Source: an uncultured Campylobacter sp. (lineage in GTDB: Bacteria; Campylobacterota; Campylobacteria; Campylobacterales; Campylobacteraceae). Taken from it: DNA of 29,206 bases. The translations under genes were made by a program, and so were the position numbers. The stretch is taken from the NCBI RefSeq assembly GCF_938045465.1, contig NZ_CALIBF010000208.1:1-29206 (forward strand), given 5' to 3'. The notes beneath the pieces were generated by a model, which worked only from the letters and a program-made list of their open reading frames with translations, ran no database searches and was not told the DNA's origin. This document shows positions 15,695 through 24,356 of this stretch, one piece after another; within the stretch, counting starts at the first letter, position 1, and each line of letters begins with the position of its first letter.

Positions 15695-16954
15695 TTATTT
15701 TTGCATACTTTGCGACGCGATCGCCGTAAAAATCACGTCGGTGGAGCTATTGATCGCGGTTTCTACCGAGTCTTGGATCACGCCGATGATAAAGCCGATC
15801 GCTACGACCTGCATTGCGATATCATTTGAGATATTAAAGAGCGAACACGCAAGCGGTATCAGCATCAATGAGCCGCCTGGCACGCCGCTAGCGCCGCACG
15901 CACCGACTGCCGAGACCACGCAAAGCAGTAGCGCCGTCCAAAAATCGGGGCGCACGCCAAGCGTATGAGCCGCAGCAAGCGCCAAGATCGCGATTACCAC
16001 CGCAGCGCCCGCCATATTTATCGTAGCTCCCAAAGGGATCGAGATCGAGCTTAGCTCGTCGCTGATGCCGAGCTTTTTACATAAATTTAAATTTACGGGG
16101 ATATTCGCCGCCGAGCTGCGAGTGAAAAACGCCGTGAGACCGCTTTCGCGCAGGCAGGTAAATACGAGCGGATATGGATTTTTCTTAATCACCGCAAAGA
16201 CGATGAGCGGATTTACCACGAGGGCTACGAACGCCATCGCGCCTACGAGTACGACTACGATTCGCGCATATCCAAGCAGCGCATCGACGCCGGTTTGATA
16301 CACAGTAGAAGCTACTAGACCGAAAATTCCAAACGGCGCGAGCTGGATTACGAACTGCACGATTTTGGTTACCGCTTCGCTCAGATCGGTAAAAATTTTC
16401 TTTGTTTCATTAGTGCAAAATTTAAGCGCGACTCCAAGACCTATCGCCCAGGTTAAAATTCCTACGTAATTCCCGTGTGCGATAGCGTTTAGCGGATTAT
16501 CTACGACCTTAAAAAGCAGATCTTTTAGCACGATCCAAACGCTCGCAGGAGCGGTATTTTCCGCCGCGCCGACATTACTTAGAGCAAGCTGAGTCGGAAA
16601 TAAAAAGCTAGCTGCTACCCCCACGCACGAGGCTAAAAAGGTGCCTACAATATATAGAACAACCACGCGTTTTAAGCCGCTTGCGCTGCCGTATTGTTTA
16701 TTTACGATCGAGCTTAAGATCAAGATAAAAACTAAAATCGGAGCTACCGCTTTAAGGGCGCCTACGAATAAATTTCCTAAAATTTCCGCAAAAGCTACTA
16801 CGTTTATTAAAAACGAAGTGTGCTCTGCCGCAATATCGCCTGCCGCTGAACGTGCGGCAAAGCCCAAAATGGCGCCTATTATCAAGCCTGTAACTATGCG
16901 CAGAACTAGATTTTTATCTTTGTAGCTAGCTACTAATTTTTGAATCGAACTCAT
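15695..16954 (-). CDS. sstT: Serine/threonine:sodium symporter SstT
   Basis: Sodium-coupled importer of L-serine and L-threonine in the inner membrane; serine is a major carbon and energy source in Campylobacter. 419 residues of the dicarboxylate/amino acid:cation symporter fold, with about eight membrane helices plus re-entrant loops. Signature regions match SstT: SSAANIPVNLNLCKKLGIS, IPLGATINMAGAAVVIA (Met-Ala-Gly here, as I recall for SstT proteins, instead of NMDG of glutamate carriers), VGACGASGVPGGSLMLIPLA and SVETAINSSTDVIFTA. Start supported by AAAGG upstream. It is divergent from metK across 144 bases and ends in a clear terminator. In C. jejuni pyrB lies between pepF and sstT (from memory); here nothing does. 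Confidence 0.94.
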   Translation of the reverse strand: MSSIQKLVASYKDKNLVLRIVTGLIIGAILGFAARSAAGDIAAEHTSFLINVVAFAEILGNLFVGALKAVAPILVFILILSSIVNKQYGSASGLKRVVVLYIVGTFLASCVGVAASFLFPTQLALSNVGAAENTAPASVWIVLKDLLFKVVDNPLNAIAHGNYVGILTWAIGLGVALKFCTNETKKIFTDLSEAVTKIVQFVIQLAPFGIFGLVASTVYQTGVDALLGYARIVVVLVGAMAFVALVVNPLIVFAVIKKNPYPLVFTCLRESGLTAFFTRSSAANIPVNLNLCKKLGISDELSSISIPLGATINMAGAAVVIAILALAAAHTLGVRPDFWTALLLCVVSAVGACGASGVPGGSLMLIPLACSLFNISNDIAMQVVAIGFIIGVIQDSVETAINSSTDVIFTAIASQSMQK

Positions 16955-17065
16955 TTTTTACCTTTCAATCAAAACGTCGTTTGAAATATATCGAAATTTT
17001 ATTTAAGCACATTTAAATTTGAGCAGAATTTCGTAATTTTTAGTTAATCTTAAAACCTCGTTAGA

Positions 17066-17071
17066 TAAAAT
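17066..17071 (+). promoter_or_regulatory. Putative sigma-70 -10 box of metK
   Basis: TAAAAT 28 bases before the metK ATG, preceded by AT-rich sequence without a clear -35, as is normal for Campylobacter sigma-70 promoters. The metK ribosome binding site AGGAG follows at 17089-17093. Confidence 0.45.
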
Positions 17072-17098
17072 GCCCCGAAATTTTAATCAGGAGCAGAT

Positions 17099-18298
17099 AT
17101 GTATCTTTTCACAAGCGAAGTAGTAAGCCCAGGGCATCCGGATAAATGCGCCGATATCATCGCAGACAGCATCGTGGATGAAATTTTAAAACAAGACCCC
17201 AACGGGCGCGTCGCGGCGGAGGTTTTCATCGCAGGAAAACACGTAGTAATCGGCGGCGAAGTAAACGCCAAAATCGATTTTACCCATGACGATTACCGCC
17301 ACATCGTAAAGGGCGCGCTTAGCGAGATCGGCTACAACGACAACCCCTATTTCACGCGCGCGCAGTGCCTGCATCCGCAAGATCTGCAAGTGGACGTATT
17401 TTTAAACCAGCAAAGCCCCGACATCAACCAAGGCGTCGATCAAGAGGGCGGCGAGATCGGAGCGGGAGATCAGGGCATAATGTTCGGCTTCGCAAGCTGC
17501 GAGACGAAAAATTTTATGCCGGCGGCGATCACCTACGCGAGGCTTCTTTGCGATCACGTCTATGCCTACGCAAAATCTCATCCTAACGAGCTTGGCGTCG
17601 ATATTAAGACGCAGGTTAGCGTCGATTACGGCACGAAGAGCAATTTTGAGGAGTGTAAGCCGCAAAGCATCCATACGATCGTGGTTTCAGCGCCATGCGT
17701 CGAGAGTATGAGTATCGAGCGCGTCCGAGATCTGATCGGAAATTTAATCGATTCGGCGGGGCTTCCAAAGGAGCTTTATGACAAAAGCAAAACGATCATC
17801 TACATCAATCCGACCGGCCGCTACGTAAATCACAGCTCGCTTCACGACAGCGGCCTAACGGGGCGCAAACTGATCGTAGATAGCTTCGGCGGCTACAGCC
17901 CGATAGGCGGCGGCGCTCAAAGTAGCAAAGACTATACTAAGGTCGATCGCAGCGGGCTTTATGCGGCGCGCTATATCGCCAAAAACATCGTTGCAGCGGG
18001 GCTTGCGAAAAAATGCATCGTCCAGCTCAGCTACGCAATCGGCGTCGCAAAGCCCGTCAGCGTCAGCGTCGATTGCATGGGGACGAATTTAGGCGCGGCA
18101 AGCGACGATGAGTTGTCCGCTTTCGTGCTTGAAAAATTCCCGCTCACGCCGCGCTGGATCATCGATAAATTCGGTCTTGATCGCCCCGGCAAAGGAAGCT
18201 TTCTCTACGCCGACGTCGCCGCACGCGGACAGGTCGGAAACGACGAGTACCCGTGGGAGCAGCTCGATAGCGTGGAGCTTTTTAAGGTTTTAAAATAA
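17099..18298 (+). CDS. metK: S-adenosylmethionine synthase MetK
   Basis: Makes S-adenosylmethionine from methionine and ATP in the cytosol, supplying all methyltransferases. 399 residues. Substrate-loop GHPDK at 12-16, INQGVDQEGGEIGAGDQGIM, and the epsilon-type phosphate loop GGYSPIGGGAQSSKDYTKVD, which replaces the GGGAFSGKD form of many bacteria and closely matches C. jejuni MetK. C-terminal SYAIGVAKPVSV and ARGQVGNDEYPWE are conserved. AGGAG lies 5 bases before the ATG. It is followed by two hairpins, the second a probable terminator, so the gene looks monocistronic. Confidence 0.97.
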   Translation: MYLFTSEVVSPGHPDKCADIIADSIVDEILKQDPNGRVAAEVFIAGKHVVIGGEVNAKIDFTHDDYRHIVKGALSEIGYNDNPYFTRAQCLHPQDLQVDVFLNQQSPDINQGVDQEGGEIGAGDQGIMFGFASCETKNFMPAAITYARLLCDHVYAYAKSHPNELGVDIKTQVSVDYGTKSNFEECKPQSIHTIVVSAPCVESMSIERVRDLIGNLIDSAGLPKELYDKSKTIIYINPTGRYVNHSSLHDSGLTGRKLIVDSFGGYSPIGGGAQSSKDYTKVDRSGLYAARYIAKNIVAAGLAKKCIVQLSYAIGVAKPVSVSVDCMGTNLGAASDDELSAFVLEKFPLTPRWIIDKFGLDRPGKGSFLYADVAARGQVGNDEYPWEQLDSVELFKVLK

Positions 18299-18341
18299 AA
18301 TTTTGCGCTTTGCAATAGCACCTTTTTAGCTTACGACATTC

Positions 18342-18367
18342 GCTAGGCTTGCAGCAGCGAGCCTAGC
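18342..18367. repeat. Inverted repeat downstream of metK
   Basis: Perfect 8-base arms GCTAGGCT (18342-18349) and AGCCTAGC (18360-18367) around a 10-base loop. No T-run follows, but it sits 9 bases before the terminator hairpin, so it may protect the metK transcript 3' end or act with it. Confidence 0.6.
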
Positions 18368-18375
18368 TCAATATT

Positions 18376-18405
18376 CTACGCGGCTTTTGCATGCCGCGTA
18401 GTTTT
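18376..18405 (+). terminator. Factor-independent terminator after metK
   Basis: Perfect 9-bp stem CTACGCGGC (18376-18384) and GCCGCGTAG (18393-18401), 8-base loop, then TTTT. About 78 bases past the metK stop. Confidence 0.75.
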
Positions 18406-19362
18406 ATCGCATCCCAAGAAATAGCGTTGCAGCAAAATTCTGTATCAAAATTCTAAGCCGTGGAATTTAAGAGTTTTCGCAGGTAGAATTGAATTTCAAA
18501 ATTTTAAGCCCAACTCTCGCTAAATTTTAAAATTGGCGCGGTGAAATCCCAAGGCTGAGCCCGTCTAGTTTAGTGATAAATTCTAACTAGAGCAGGCTTT
18601 AAAAGTATTTGCATACAAGCTTTAAATCTGCAATCGCTTAAAATGAAATTTGACCTACAAAATTTTTTCTAACGCGCTTTTTACTTAATCTCCGAAGGAA
18701 AAAATTTTAAATTCTCCTTACTTATGATATTTAAGCGTGTAAATTTTAAAATTTTGCATTTTATTTGAAGTTTGCCGCTTTTATATAGAAAGAGAACCCG
18801 AAGCAAATTTCATTTAAAAGCGGCATTTGCAAGATAAAAGCGCTGAAATTTTAAAATATGGAATTTATGAACGCTACTAATTTAAAATCTCAGATTGGCG
18901 CGCTTTGCCAAAGCTCCTCCGCTAACTACGCGAAATGAAAAAGCAAGATTAAATTCTCTCTCGCTCAATGTCACCCGCAAGCAAGCACGGCAAAATATCA
19001 AGATTAAATAACATAAGAGATAAAAGAATAAGACAAAAGGAGGAAGCTCAAAGCTTTCTAAAATTCTAGCCTTGTGCGGCGGCGACCGAGCGGCTTTTAA
19101 ATTTGGCTTTAAACGCAGCGATGCGAATTCTGTGCCTTAACTTAAATGCTAAAGCAGCGATAAAATTTCATCGCTACTTTCGTAAATTAAAATTTTAAAG
19201 ATACTCCGAGCTACACAGCTGCAATAAATAAATCGCCCGCATTTTAATTACCCGCACTTCGCCCAAATCTCTTAAATCGCCGATCAAATTTAAACCGGAT
19301 GCACCTTTATCTGGCGCTTAGTTTAGCCGCGCGGCATAAAAACGCAGCTAAAAAATGAAGCA
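18406..19362. other. Gene-free region of about 950 bp between metK and the TRAP gene
   Basis: No ORF of convincing length or composition on either strand. A 26-codon frame (18858-18938) lacks a ribosome binding site, and an AAGGAGGA sequence near 19039 is not followed by a start codon. AAATTT/AAATTTTAAAATTT words recur. A long-range inverted repeat (18773-18825) is the most structured element. No tRNA-like T-loop sequence was seen. It is large enough for a small RNA gene, but no promoter-terminator pair is clear. Confidence 0.6.
18773..18825. repeat. 11-bp inverted repeat in the metK-TRAP gap
   Basis: TGCCGCTTTTA (18773-18783) and TAAAAGCGGCA (18815-18825) are exact reverse complements separated by 31 bases. 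The spacing is long for a terminator; it could be the closing stem of a small structured RNA or the ends of a tiny defective element. No coding content. Confidence 0.6.
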
Positions 19363-20547
19363 CTATTTCGTCTGATTATCCTCGTTTTTTGGTGCGGCAG
19401 TGCTTGCATTTATCTCGCTGGCTGCGCTATTTACGGGCTCAGGAACAGAGATTTTTTTCACCGAAGCGGTAAAATTCTGCTCGGCTTCAACGTCGCCCGT
19501 TTTTTCGATATATGTAAAATCGCCCATCTTCGTCCACGTTCTAGCTTTAGCTAAAAACGCCTTTTGGCTCTCCCAAATCTCTTTGAAATCGGGATTTTTC
19601 TCGCTTTCTTCGGCTAAAATTTCATCCGTCGCCTTGCGAAGCGCACGCATAATTTCAGGCGAAAAAGAGCGAATCTGAACGTTTGGATATTTCTTTTTGA
19701 TCTCGTCCCAAATTATTACATTTTTATAAAACGTCTCGTTTTCTGCGTATTCGCGCGCCTTTGCGATCGAAGCCTCTAGGATATTTTGCAAGTCTTTAGG
19801 AAGCTTCTGCCAAGTTTGTAGATTTATCACGATCTGCTGCTCGCTAGCGGGTTCTTGCCATCCCGTATAATAGTAATTTGCGACCTTGTGAAAGCCTAGA
19901 GGTATATCAAAGCTAGGACTTGCCCACTCGACCGCATCGATAGTGCCCATCTCTAGCGCCATATATAGCTCACCTACCGGTATCGTAGCGACTGCGACGC
20001 CAAGGCGGCTCATAACCTCCCCGCCAAAGCTTGGAATTCTAAATTTAAGCCCTTTTAAATCGTCTAGCGTATTAATCTCTTTTTTAAACCAGCCACCCAT
20101 CTGCATGCCACTATTTAGGATATTAAAGACCTTTAGATTGCTTTTAGCATAGAATTTATCCGCTAGCTCCTTGCCTCCACCGAAGTAATACCAAGCGTGT
20201 TGCTCATCTTTCGTCATACCAAAAGGCACGGTCGTAAACAGTATATTCGCGCTATTTTTGCCTTTATAATAGTAGCTCGCAGTATAGCCTAAATCGTATT
20301 GTCCGTTTTTGACCATATCATAGATCGCAAAAGGCGCTTTATGTTTGCTAGGCGCGTCGATGCTGATTTTCAGCCTGCCATCAGACATACTATCTGCAAG
20401 ATCTGCCATCCGCTTGGCGACATCGCCTACGATAGGCATACTAAGCTCGTAAGTCTGAGCTAGCTTAAGGCGATAAATTTTCTTATCTGTGCCCCACAGC
20501 GACGTGGCTATAATCAAACTTAATCCGACAAGAATCGATTTTTTCAT
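19363..20547 (-). CDS. TRAP transporter solute-binding protein, DctP/TakP type
   Basis: Periplasmic binding protein for an organic acid, expected to feed a TRAP DctQM membrane complex. 394 residues. Signal peptide MKKSILVGLSLIIATSLWG with cleavage near residue 19. Family segments include SGMQMGGWFKKEINTLDDLK, GLKFRIPSFGG with the carboxylate-binding Arg170, ATIPVGELYMALEMGTIDAV and EWASPSFD; the GGWF and EWASP phrases resemble 2-oxo-acid binders such as TakP. Odd features: the last 30 or so residues are a low-complexity Ser/Ala/Glu/Asn tail beyond the normal fold, and no dctQ or dctM gene is adjacent, so the protein is an orphan here. Divergent from mqo across 121 bases; GGGAG precedes the ATG. 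Confidence 0.88.
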   Translation of the reverse strand: MKKSILVGLSLIIATSLWGTDKKIYRLKLAQTYELSMPIVGDVAKRMADLADSMSDGRLKISIDAPSKHKAPFAIYDMVKNGQYDLGYTASYYYKGKNSANILFTTVPFGMTKDEQHAWYYFGGGKELADKFYAKSNLKVFNILNSGMQMGGWFKKEINTLDDLKGLKFRIPSFGGEVMSRLGVAVATIPVGELYMALEMGTIDAVEWASPSFDIPLGFHKVANYYYTGWQEPASEQQIVINLQTWQKLPKDLQNILEASIAKAREYAENETFYKNVIIWDEIKKKYPNVQIRSFSPEIMRALRKATDEILAEESEKNPDFKEIWESQKAFLAKARTWTKMGDFTYIEKTGDVEAEQNFTASVKKISVPEPVNSAASEINASTAAPKNEDNQTK

Positions 20548-20577
20548 ATACTACTCCCAAAATGAAATGGTGCGAAT

Positions 20578-20583
20578 TTTATA
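20578..20583 (-). promoter_or_regulatory. Putative -10 box for the TRAP binding-protein gene
   Basis: On the minus strand TATAAA (continuing AT) lies 30 bases before the ATG. A 13-base palindrome GCGAAATTTTCGC at 20624-20636 sits between the two divergent genes and could be an operator, though it also contains the AAATTT word common everywhere here. A TATAAC at 20608-20613 could serve mqo. Confidence 0.35.
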
Positions 20584-20668
20584 TAAAATCATCTAAATTC
20601 ACGCTTTTATAACTAGCTTTTAAGCGAAATTTTCGCACAATTGTAGCCAAATTCGATAAGGAAAGGGC

Positions 20669-22015
20669 ATGCAAGAAAAACATTACGAAGTAATCATCAT
20701 AGGCGGCGGTATCACGGGCAGCGCGCTAGCATATGTACTGGCGGAATTTAGCGGGATCAAAAATATCGCTCTACTTGAAAAATACGAAGGGCTTGCGACG
20801 CTAAATTCTAAAGCCAGCGCAAACTCTCAGACGATTCATTGCGGCGACATCGAGACCAACTACGATCTGCAAAAAGCGACCGAAGTCAAGCGCAAGGCGG
20901 ATATGATCGTGAAGTATTGCCAAAAGCACGGATATGAGAATAAATTTTTATTTCAGGGACAGAAAATGGCTCTTGGCGTGGGCGAAAGCGAGGTAGAGCT
21001 AATTAAAGACCGCTTTGAGAAATTTAAAGAGCTTTATCCGTATCTGCAGCTTTTTGACAAGGAAGAGCTCAAAAAAATCGAGCCCAAGCTAGTTTTTGAC
21101 GGGCGCGGCGAGGAGCGAGCGGAGGATATCATCGCGATAGGCGTGCAATCGGGAGTTTACACGACGATCGATTACGGCGCGATGGCGAATTCCTTCGTGC
21201 AAAACGCTAAAAACGTGGAGGGTAAAACCTGCGATCTGTACCTAAACACCGAAGTGCAAAACATCACTAAAGTAGGCGATAAGTTCTATATCCGCACCGC
21301 AAATAGACTCTCACTAAGCGCTGATTTCGTAGTCGTAGATGCAGGCGCTCATTCGCTGTGGCTCGCGCACAAAATGGGGCTTGGGCAGGATCTTAGCACG
21401 ATTTGCATCGCGGGCAGCTTCTATCTAACCAAGCAAAAGCTTCTAAACGGCAAGGTTTACATGGTGCAAAACCCAAAGCTTCCATTTGCCGCGCTTCACG
21501 GCGATCCGGATTTGCTCGCAGGCGGCTGCACGAGATTCGGTCCTACCGCACTTACGCTACCGAAGCTCGAGCGCTACAAGGGCTGTCGTTCGGTGCCGGA
21601 ATTTTTTCAATCATTAAATTTTGACATGGACGTAGCCAAGGTCATTTGGCAAAATTTTGGCGATAGCGAGGTAAGGGACTTCTTAATCCGCAATATAGGC
21701 TTTGAGATACCGATTTTAGGCAAAAAGCTTTTCGTCAAAAATGCGCGCAAGATCATACCTAGCATCCGCGAGGAGGATATTTACTACGCCAAGGGCTTTG
21801 GCGGCGTGCGCCCACAAGTAATCTCACACTCGCAAAAAAAGCTGCTTTTAGGCGAAGCAAGAATAGGCGAAAATCCGGGGATTATCTTTAATATGACCCC
21901 AAGCCCCGGTGCTACGAGCTGCTTAGGCAACGCGCTTCGCGACGCAAAAAGTGCCTGCGAATATTTGGGAGTGAGCTTTGATGATGCAAAATTTGACGCG
22001 GAAATGATGCGATAA
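20669..22015 (+). CDS. mqo: Malate:quinone oxidoreductase (FAD-dependent)
   Basis: Membrane-associated flavoenzyme oxidising malate to oxaloacetate and passing electrons to menaquinone. It can replace soluble malate dehydrogenase in Campylobacter and Helicobacter. 448 residues, close to the roughly 450 of C. jejuni and H. pylori Mqo. FAD-binding GGGITGSA near residues 12-19, SKASANSQTIHCGDIETNYD in the position of the Mqo NAGT-type segment, and the C-terminal TPSPGATSCLGNALRDA are visible. No membrane helix. AAGGAAAG precedes the ATG. Neighbours pyk and the organic-acid binding protein fit a C4/C3 acid theme. A related FAD-dependent hydroxyacid oxidase is the alternative. Confidence 0.85.
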   Translation: MQEKHYEVIIIGGGITGSALAYVLAEFSGIKNIALLEKYEGLATLNSKASANSQTIHCGDIETNYDLQKATEVKRKADMIVKYCQKHGYENKFLFQGQKMALGVGESEVELIKDRFEKFKELYPYLQLFDKEELKKIEPKLVFDGRGEERAEDIIAIGVQSGVYTTIDYGAMANSFVQNAKNVEGKTCDLYLNTEVQNITKVGDKFYIRTANRLSLSADFVVVDAGAHSLWLAHKMGLGQDLSTICIAGSFYLTKQKLLNGKVYMVQNPKLPFAALHGDPDLLAGGCTRFGPTALTLPKLERYKGCRSVPEFFQSLNFDMDVAKVIWQNFGDSEVRDFLIRNIGFEIPILGKKLFVKNARKIIPSIREEDIYYAKGFGGVRPQVISHSQKKLLLGEARIGENPGIIFNMTPSPGATSCLGNALRDAKSACEYLGVSFDDAKFDAEMMR

Positions 22016-22018
22016 AGA

Positions 22019-22290
22019 GGAATTTTTAAATTTCGCTCGGGCAAGAATTTTAAAATTTTACTTCGGCGAGGATTTTAGAATTTTGCTCGCGCTTCACGTA
22101 TATAGAGAGTTTTAAAATTTCATTCAAACGCGAATTTTTAGAATTTAACCTGCACTGCAAGCTATGAAATTTTAAAATTTCACCATGCCGTAGAATTCTA
22201 AAATTCCTTCGTCTAACGAATTTTAAAATTTAGAAATTTCAAAATTTTGCGCAAAATTTCGCCAATGCGGCGATAAATTTTAAATTTAAA
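22019..22290. repeat. Array of about ten degenerate AATTTTAAAATT palindromes between mqo and pyk
   Basis: Degenerate copies of a GAATTTTAAAATTTC-like palindrome centre near 22027, 22052, 22078, 22115, 22140, 22173, 22199, 22225, 22241 and 22280. Successive gaps are 25, 26, 37, 25, 33, 26, 26, 16 and 39 bases. The best copy is the perfect 18-base palindrome at 22165-22182 (TGAAATTTTAAAATTTCA). Spacers are GC-richer and unrelated in sequence. The array fills the whole space up to the pyk ribosome binding site (AAAGGAG). Confidence 0.75.
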
Positions 22291-22299
22291 GGAGAAAAG

Positions 22300-23769
22300 A
22301 TGCTTAAAAAAACCAAAATCCTAGCGACCATCGGGCCCGCAAGCGACAGCGAAGAGATGATGAGCGCGATGGTAAAGGCGGGCTGCAACGCCTTTAGGAT
22401 GAACTTCAGTCACGGCACGCACGAGTATCACGAGGCAAATTTAAACAAAATTCGCGCCGTAGAAAAGAGCCTGGGCGTGCGCGTAGGCGTCTTTCAGGAC
22501 ATCAGCGGCCCAAAGATCCGCGTCGGCAAGCTCGAGGAAAATTTTAAACTAAAAACGGGCGATAAAATCACCTTCCTTCCTCACGAAATGATCGGCAAAA
22601 AGACCGCGGAAGGCGAATACGAGCTGTGTATCAACCACCCCGAAATTTTGCCTCTGATGAAGGCGGGCGAGTTTATCTACCTCTACGACGGCTCGATCCG
22701 CGCCAAGGTAGTCGCGGTAAGCGAGCAAGGCGTGCAAGCGGTGCTCGAAAACGACGGCTTTTTAAGCTCGAATAAGGGGGTGAACTTTCCAAACACCCGC
22801 CTAAATATCGACGTCATCACGCAAAAAGACCTCGAGGATCTGCGCTGGGGCGCGGCGCACGGCGTAAATTTCGTAGGTATCTCCTTCGTGCAGTCGCAAA
22901 ACGACATCCTGCGCGTGCGCGAAATTTTAAACTCTCTGGGCTCAAAAGCTAAAATTTACGCCAAGATCGAGAAATTCGACGCGGTCGAAAATATAGAGCA
23001 GATCATCGAAGCAAGCGACGGTATAATGGTCGCGCGCGGAGATCTGGGCATCGAGATGCCGTTTTATGAGATCCCGCGTATCCAAAAGCGCATCATCGCG
23101 TTAGCCAACGCCCGCTCAAAGCCCGTCATCACCGCCACGCAGATGATGCTTAGCATGACCGAGCACGAGCGCGCCACCAGAGCCGAGATCAGCGACGTCG
23201 CAAACGCCGTGCTCGACGGCACCGACGCCGTGATGCTAAGCGAGGAAAGCGCCATCGGCAAAAACCCCGCAGCCGTGGTCGCCGCGATGAGCGAGACAAT
23301 CCGCGAGACCGAAAAGATCTATCCTTACGACAAATTTAACGATTACGATTTCTACGACGAGACCGATATGATCACCTCAAGCACCGCAGCGCTCGCCGCA
23401 AGACTGAGCGCGGGCGCGATACTTTCGATCACGGGCTCGGGGCGCTCGGCGATCAAACTCGCACGCAACCGCGCCAAAATCGATATCATCGCAATCGCAC
23501 ACGACGAGCAGACCGCGCATGCGCTAAGTCTCGTGTGGGGCGTAAATCCGGCGATGGTCAGGGAAAAAACGAGCATCAACTCGCTGCTCGCACGTATCAT
23601 AAGCGAGGCTCTGCAGCGCGGGCTCATCGAAGAAGGCGGCACCTACGTGATGACGGCGGGCTTTCAAAGCGGCCATCCCGGCAGCACCGACTACATCCGC
23701 ATCATCAAAAAAGATCAGATAGATTTCTACCGCGACGCGGCGAAAACGGGCTTTGAAAGTAAAATTTAA
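22300..23769 (+). CDS. pyk: Pyruvate kinase
   Basis: Converts phosphoenolpyruvate and ADP to pyruvate and ATP in the cytosol. 489 residues. N-terminal KTKILATIGPASDSEEMM, substrate-site MNFSHG, DISGPKIRVG, the catalytic-lysine motif IYAKIEKFDAV (Lys222), metal-binding ARGDLGIEMP, ITATQMMLSMT and NAVLDGTDAVMLSEESA are all intact, followed by a complete C-terminal allosteric domain. Strong AAAGGAG site. Although Campylobacter cells generally lack phosphofructokinase, Pyk is common in them. The 3' side is a long non-coding stretch with no strong terminator. Confidence 0.96.
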   Translation: MLKKTKILATIGPASDSEEMMSAMVKAGCNAFRMNFSHGTHEYHEANLNKIRAVEKSLGVRVGVFQDISGPKIRVGKLEENFKLKTGDKITFLPHEMIGKKTAEGEYELCINHPEILPLMKAGEFIYLYDGSIRAKVVAVSEQGVQAVLENDGFLSSNKGVNFPNTRLNIDVITQKDLEDLRWGAAHGVNFVGISFVQSQNDILRVREILNSLGSKAKIYAKIEKFDAVENIEQIIEASDGIMVARGDLGIEMPFYEIPRIQKRIIALANARSKPVITATQMMLSMTEHERATRAEISDVANAVLDGTDAVMLSEESAIGKNPAAVVAAMSETIRETEKIYPYDKFNDYDFYDETDMITSSTAALAARLSAGAILSITGSGRSAIKLARNRAKIDIIAIAHDEQTAHALSLVWGVNPAMVREKTSINSLLARIISEALQRGLIEEGGTYVMTAGFQSGHPGSTDYIRIIKKDQIDFYRDAAKTGFESKI

Positions 23770-24311
23770 AGCGCAGCTAAAGGTCATAATGTCAGAGGCT
23801 GCAGCTAAATTTAATTTCGCTACGAGATTACAAGCAGCAACGTCGCGTTTATGTCGTGATAGAATTTGCTAAATTTAATTCCATTGCGAGATAACGGTGC
23901 AGTATTTTTTAGCAACTAAAACTTTGGTGGCGCTTCGGTGGCTTTATTTCGCGCAGATCAAGAACAAGCGTGTGAACAGTTACGCCTGTGATTTCATGGC
24001 TCACCGCGGACTGGCAAATTTATTTTATGCGATACCGCGCAATGCCGCGGTCGGTTTATAGCCGCATTCAGCGATAAATGACTAGCATACGATGCTTAAA
24101 AGGGCGAAATTTTAAAATTTTAGTAAGCACTTTGAACGATTTCATGCGATCTAAATTATGAGCTAAATTTTACGACTAGCGGTGTTAAATTTAGCCGCGT
24201 AAAGCGTCGCGCTGAAGCCGAATAAAAAGAAAATAGAGCCGCACCGCAAAAATTAAAATTCCGCAAAAATATATTCGTTAAAAATCAAGCTCGCGCTCTT
24301 AAATTTCAGGG
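23770..24311. other. Intergenic region of about 540 bp after pyk
   Basis: No supported gene. Two imperfect 25-base direct repeats occur at 23804-23828 and 23868-23892 (21 of 25 identical, all four differences transitions), both starting GCTAAATTTAATT and ending CGAGAT. A weak hairpin ACCGCG/CGCGGT lies at 24034-24051. A 21-codon frame from 23997 has no ribosome binding site. RAATTY words are frequent. Confidence 0.6.
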
Positions 24312-24317
24312 TATAAT
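24312..24317 (+). promoter_or_regulatory. Sigma-70 -10 box upstream of the secreted 236-aa protein gene
   Basis: Perfect TATAAT, 39 bases before the ATG at 24357, with AT-rich sequence upstream and GAAGGAGAG as the ribosome binding site just before the ATG. It makes this gene an independent transcription unit. Confidence 0.65.
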
Positions 24318-24356
24318 TACGAAGAGAATTTATAAAATTTAACCGAAGGAGAGACC

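Noticed and set aside
16020..16095. NMAG instead of NMDG in SstT as a lost sodium-site aspartate
   Set aside because: As I recall, SstT proteins normally have Ala at this position; it is a subfamily trait, not a defect.
18858..18938. 26-codon ORF (MEFMNATNLKSQIG...) in the metK-TRAP gap
   Set aside because: No ribosome binding site or promoter; chance frames of this size are common.
19030..19060. Strong AAGGAGGA ribosome-binding-like sequence
   Set aside because: No ATG, GTG or TTG start with an open frame at suitable spacing downstream.
18299..19362. tRNA or rRNA genes in the long gaps
   Set aside because: No T-loop (GTTCGAATC-type) sequence, acceptor-stem pairing or rRNA-like sequence was seen in any intergenic region.
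22019..22290. CRISPR array as an explanation of the regularly spaced repeats before pyk
   Set aside because: Units are 14-18 base degenerate palindromes with spacers of only about 8-20 bases, repeats are not identical, and no cas gene is in the window.
24034..24051. ACCGCG/CGCGGT hairpin as the pyk terminator
   Set aside because: It lies about 265 bases after the pyk stop, has a short stem and lacks a clear T-run.
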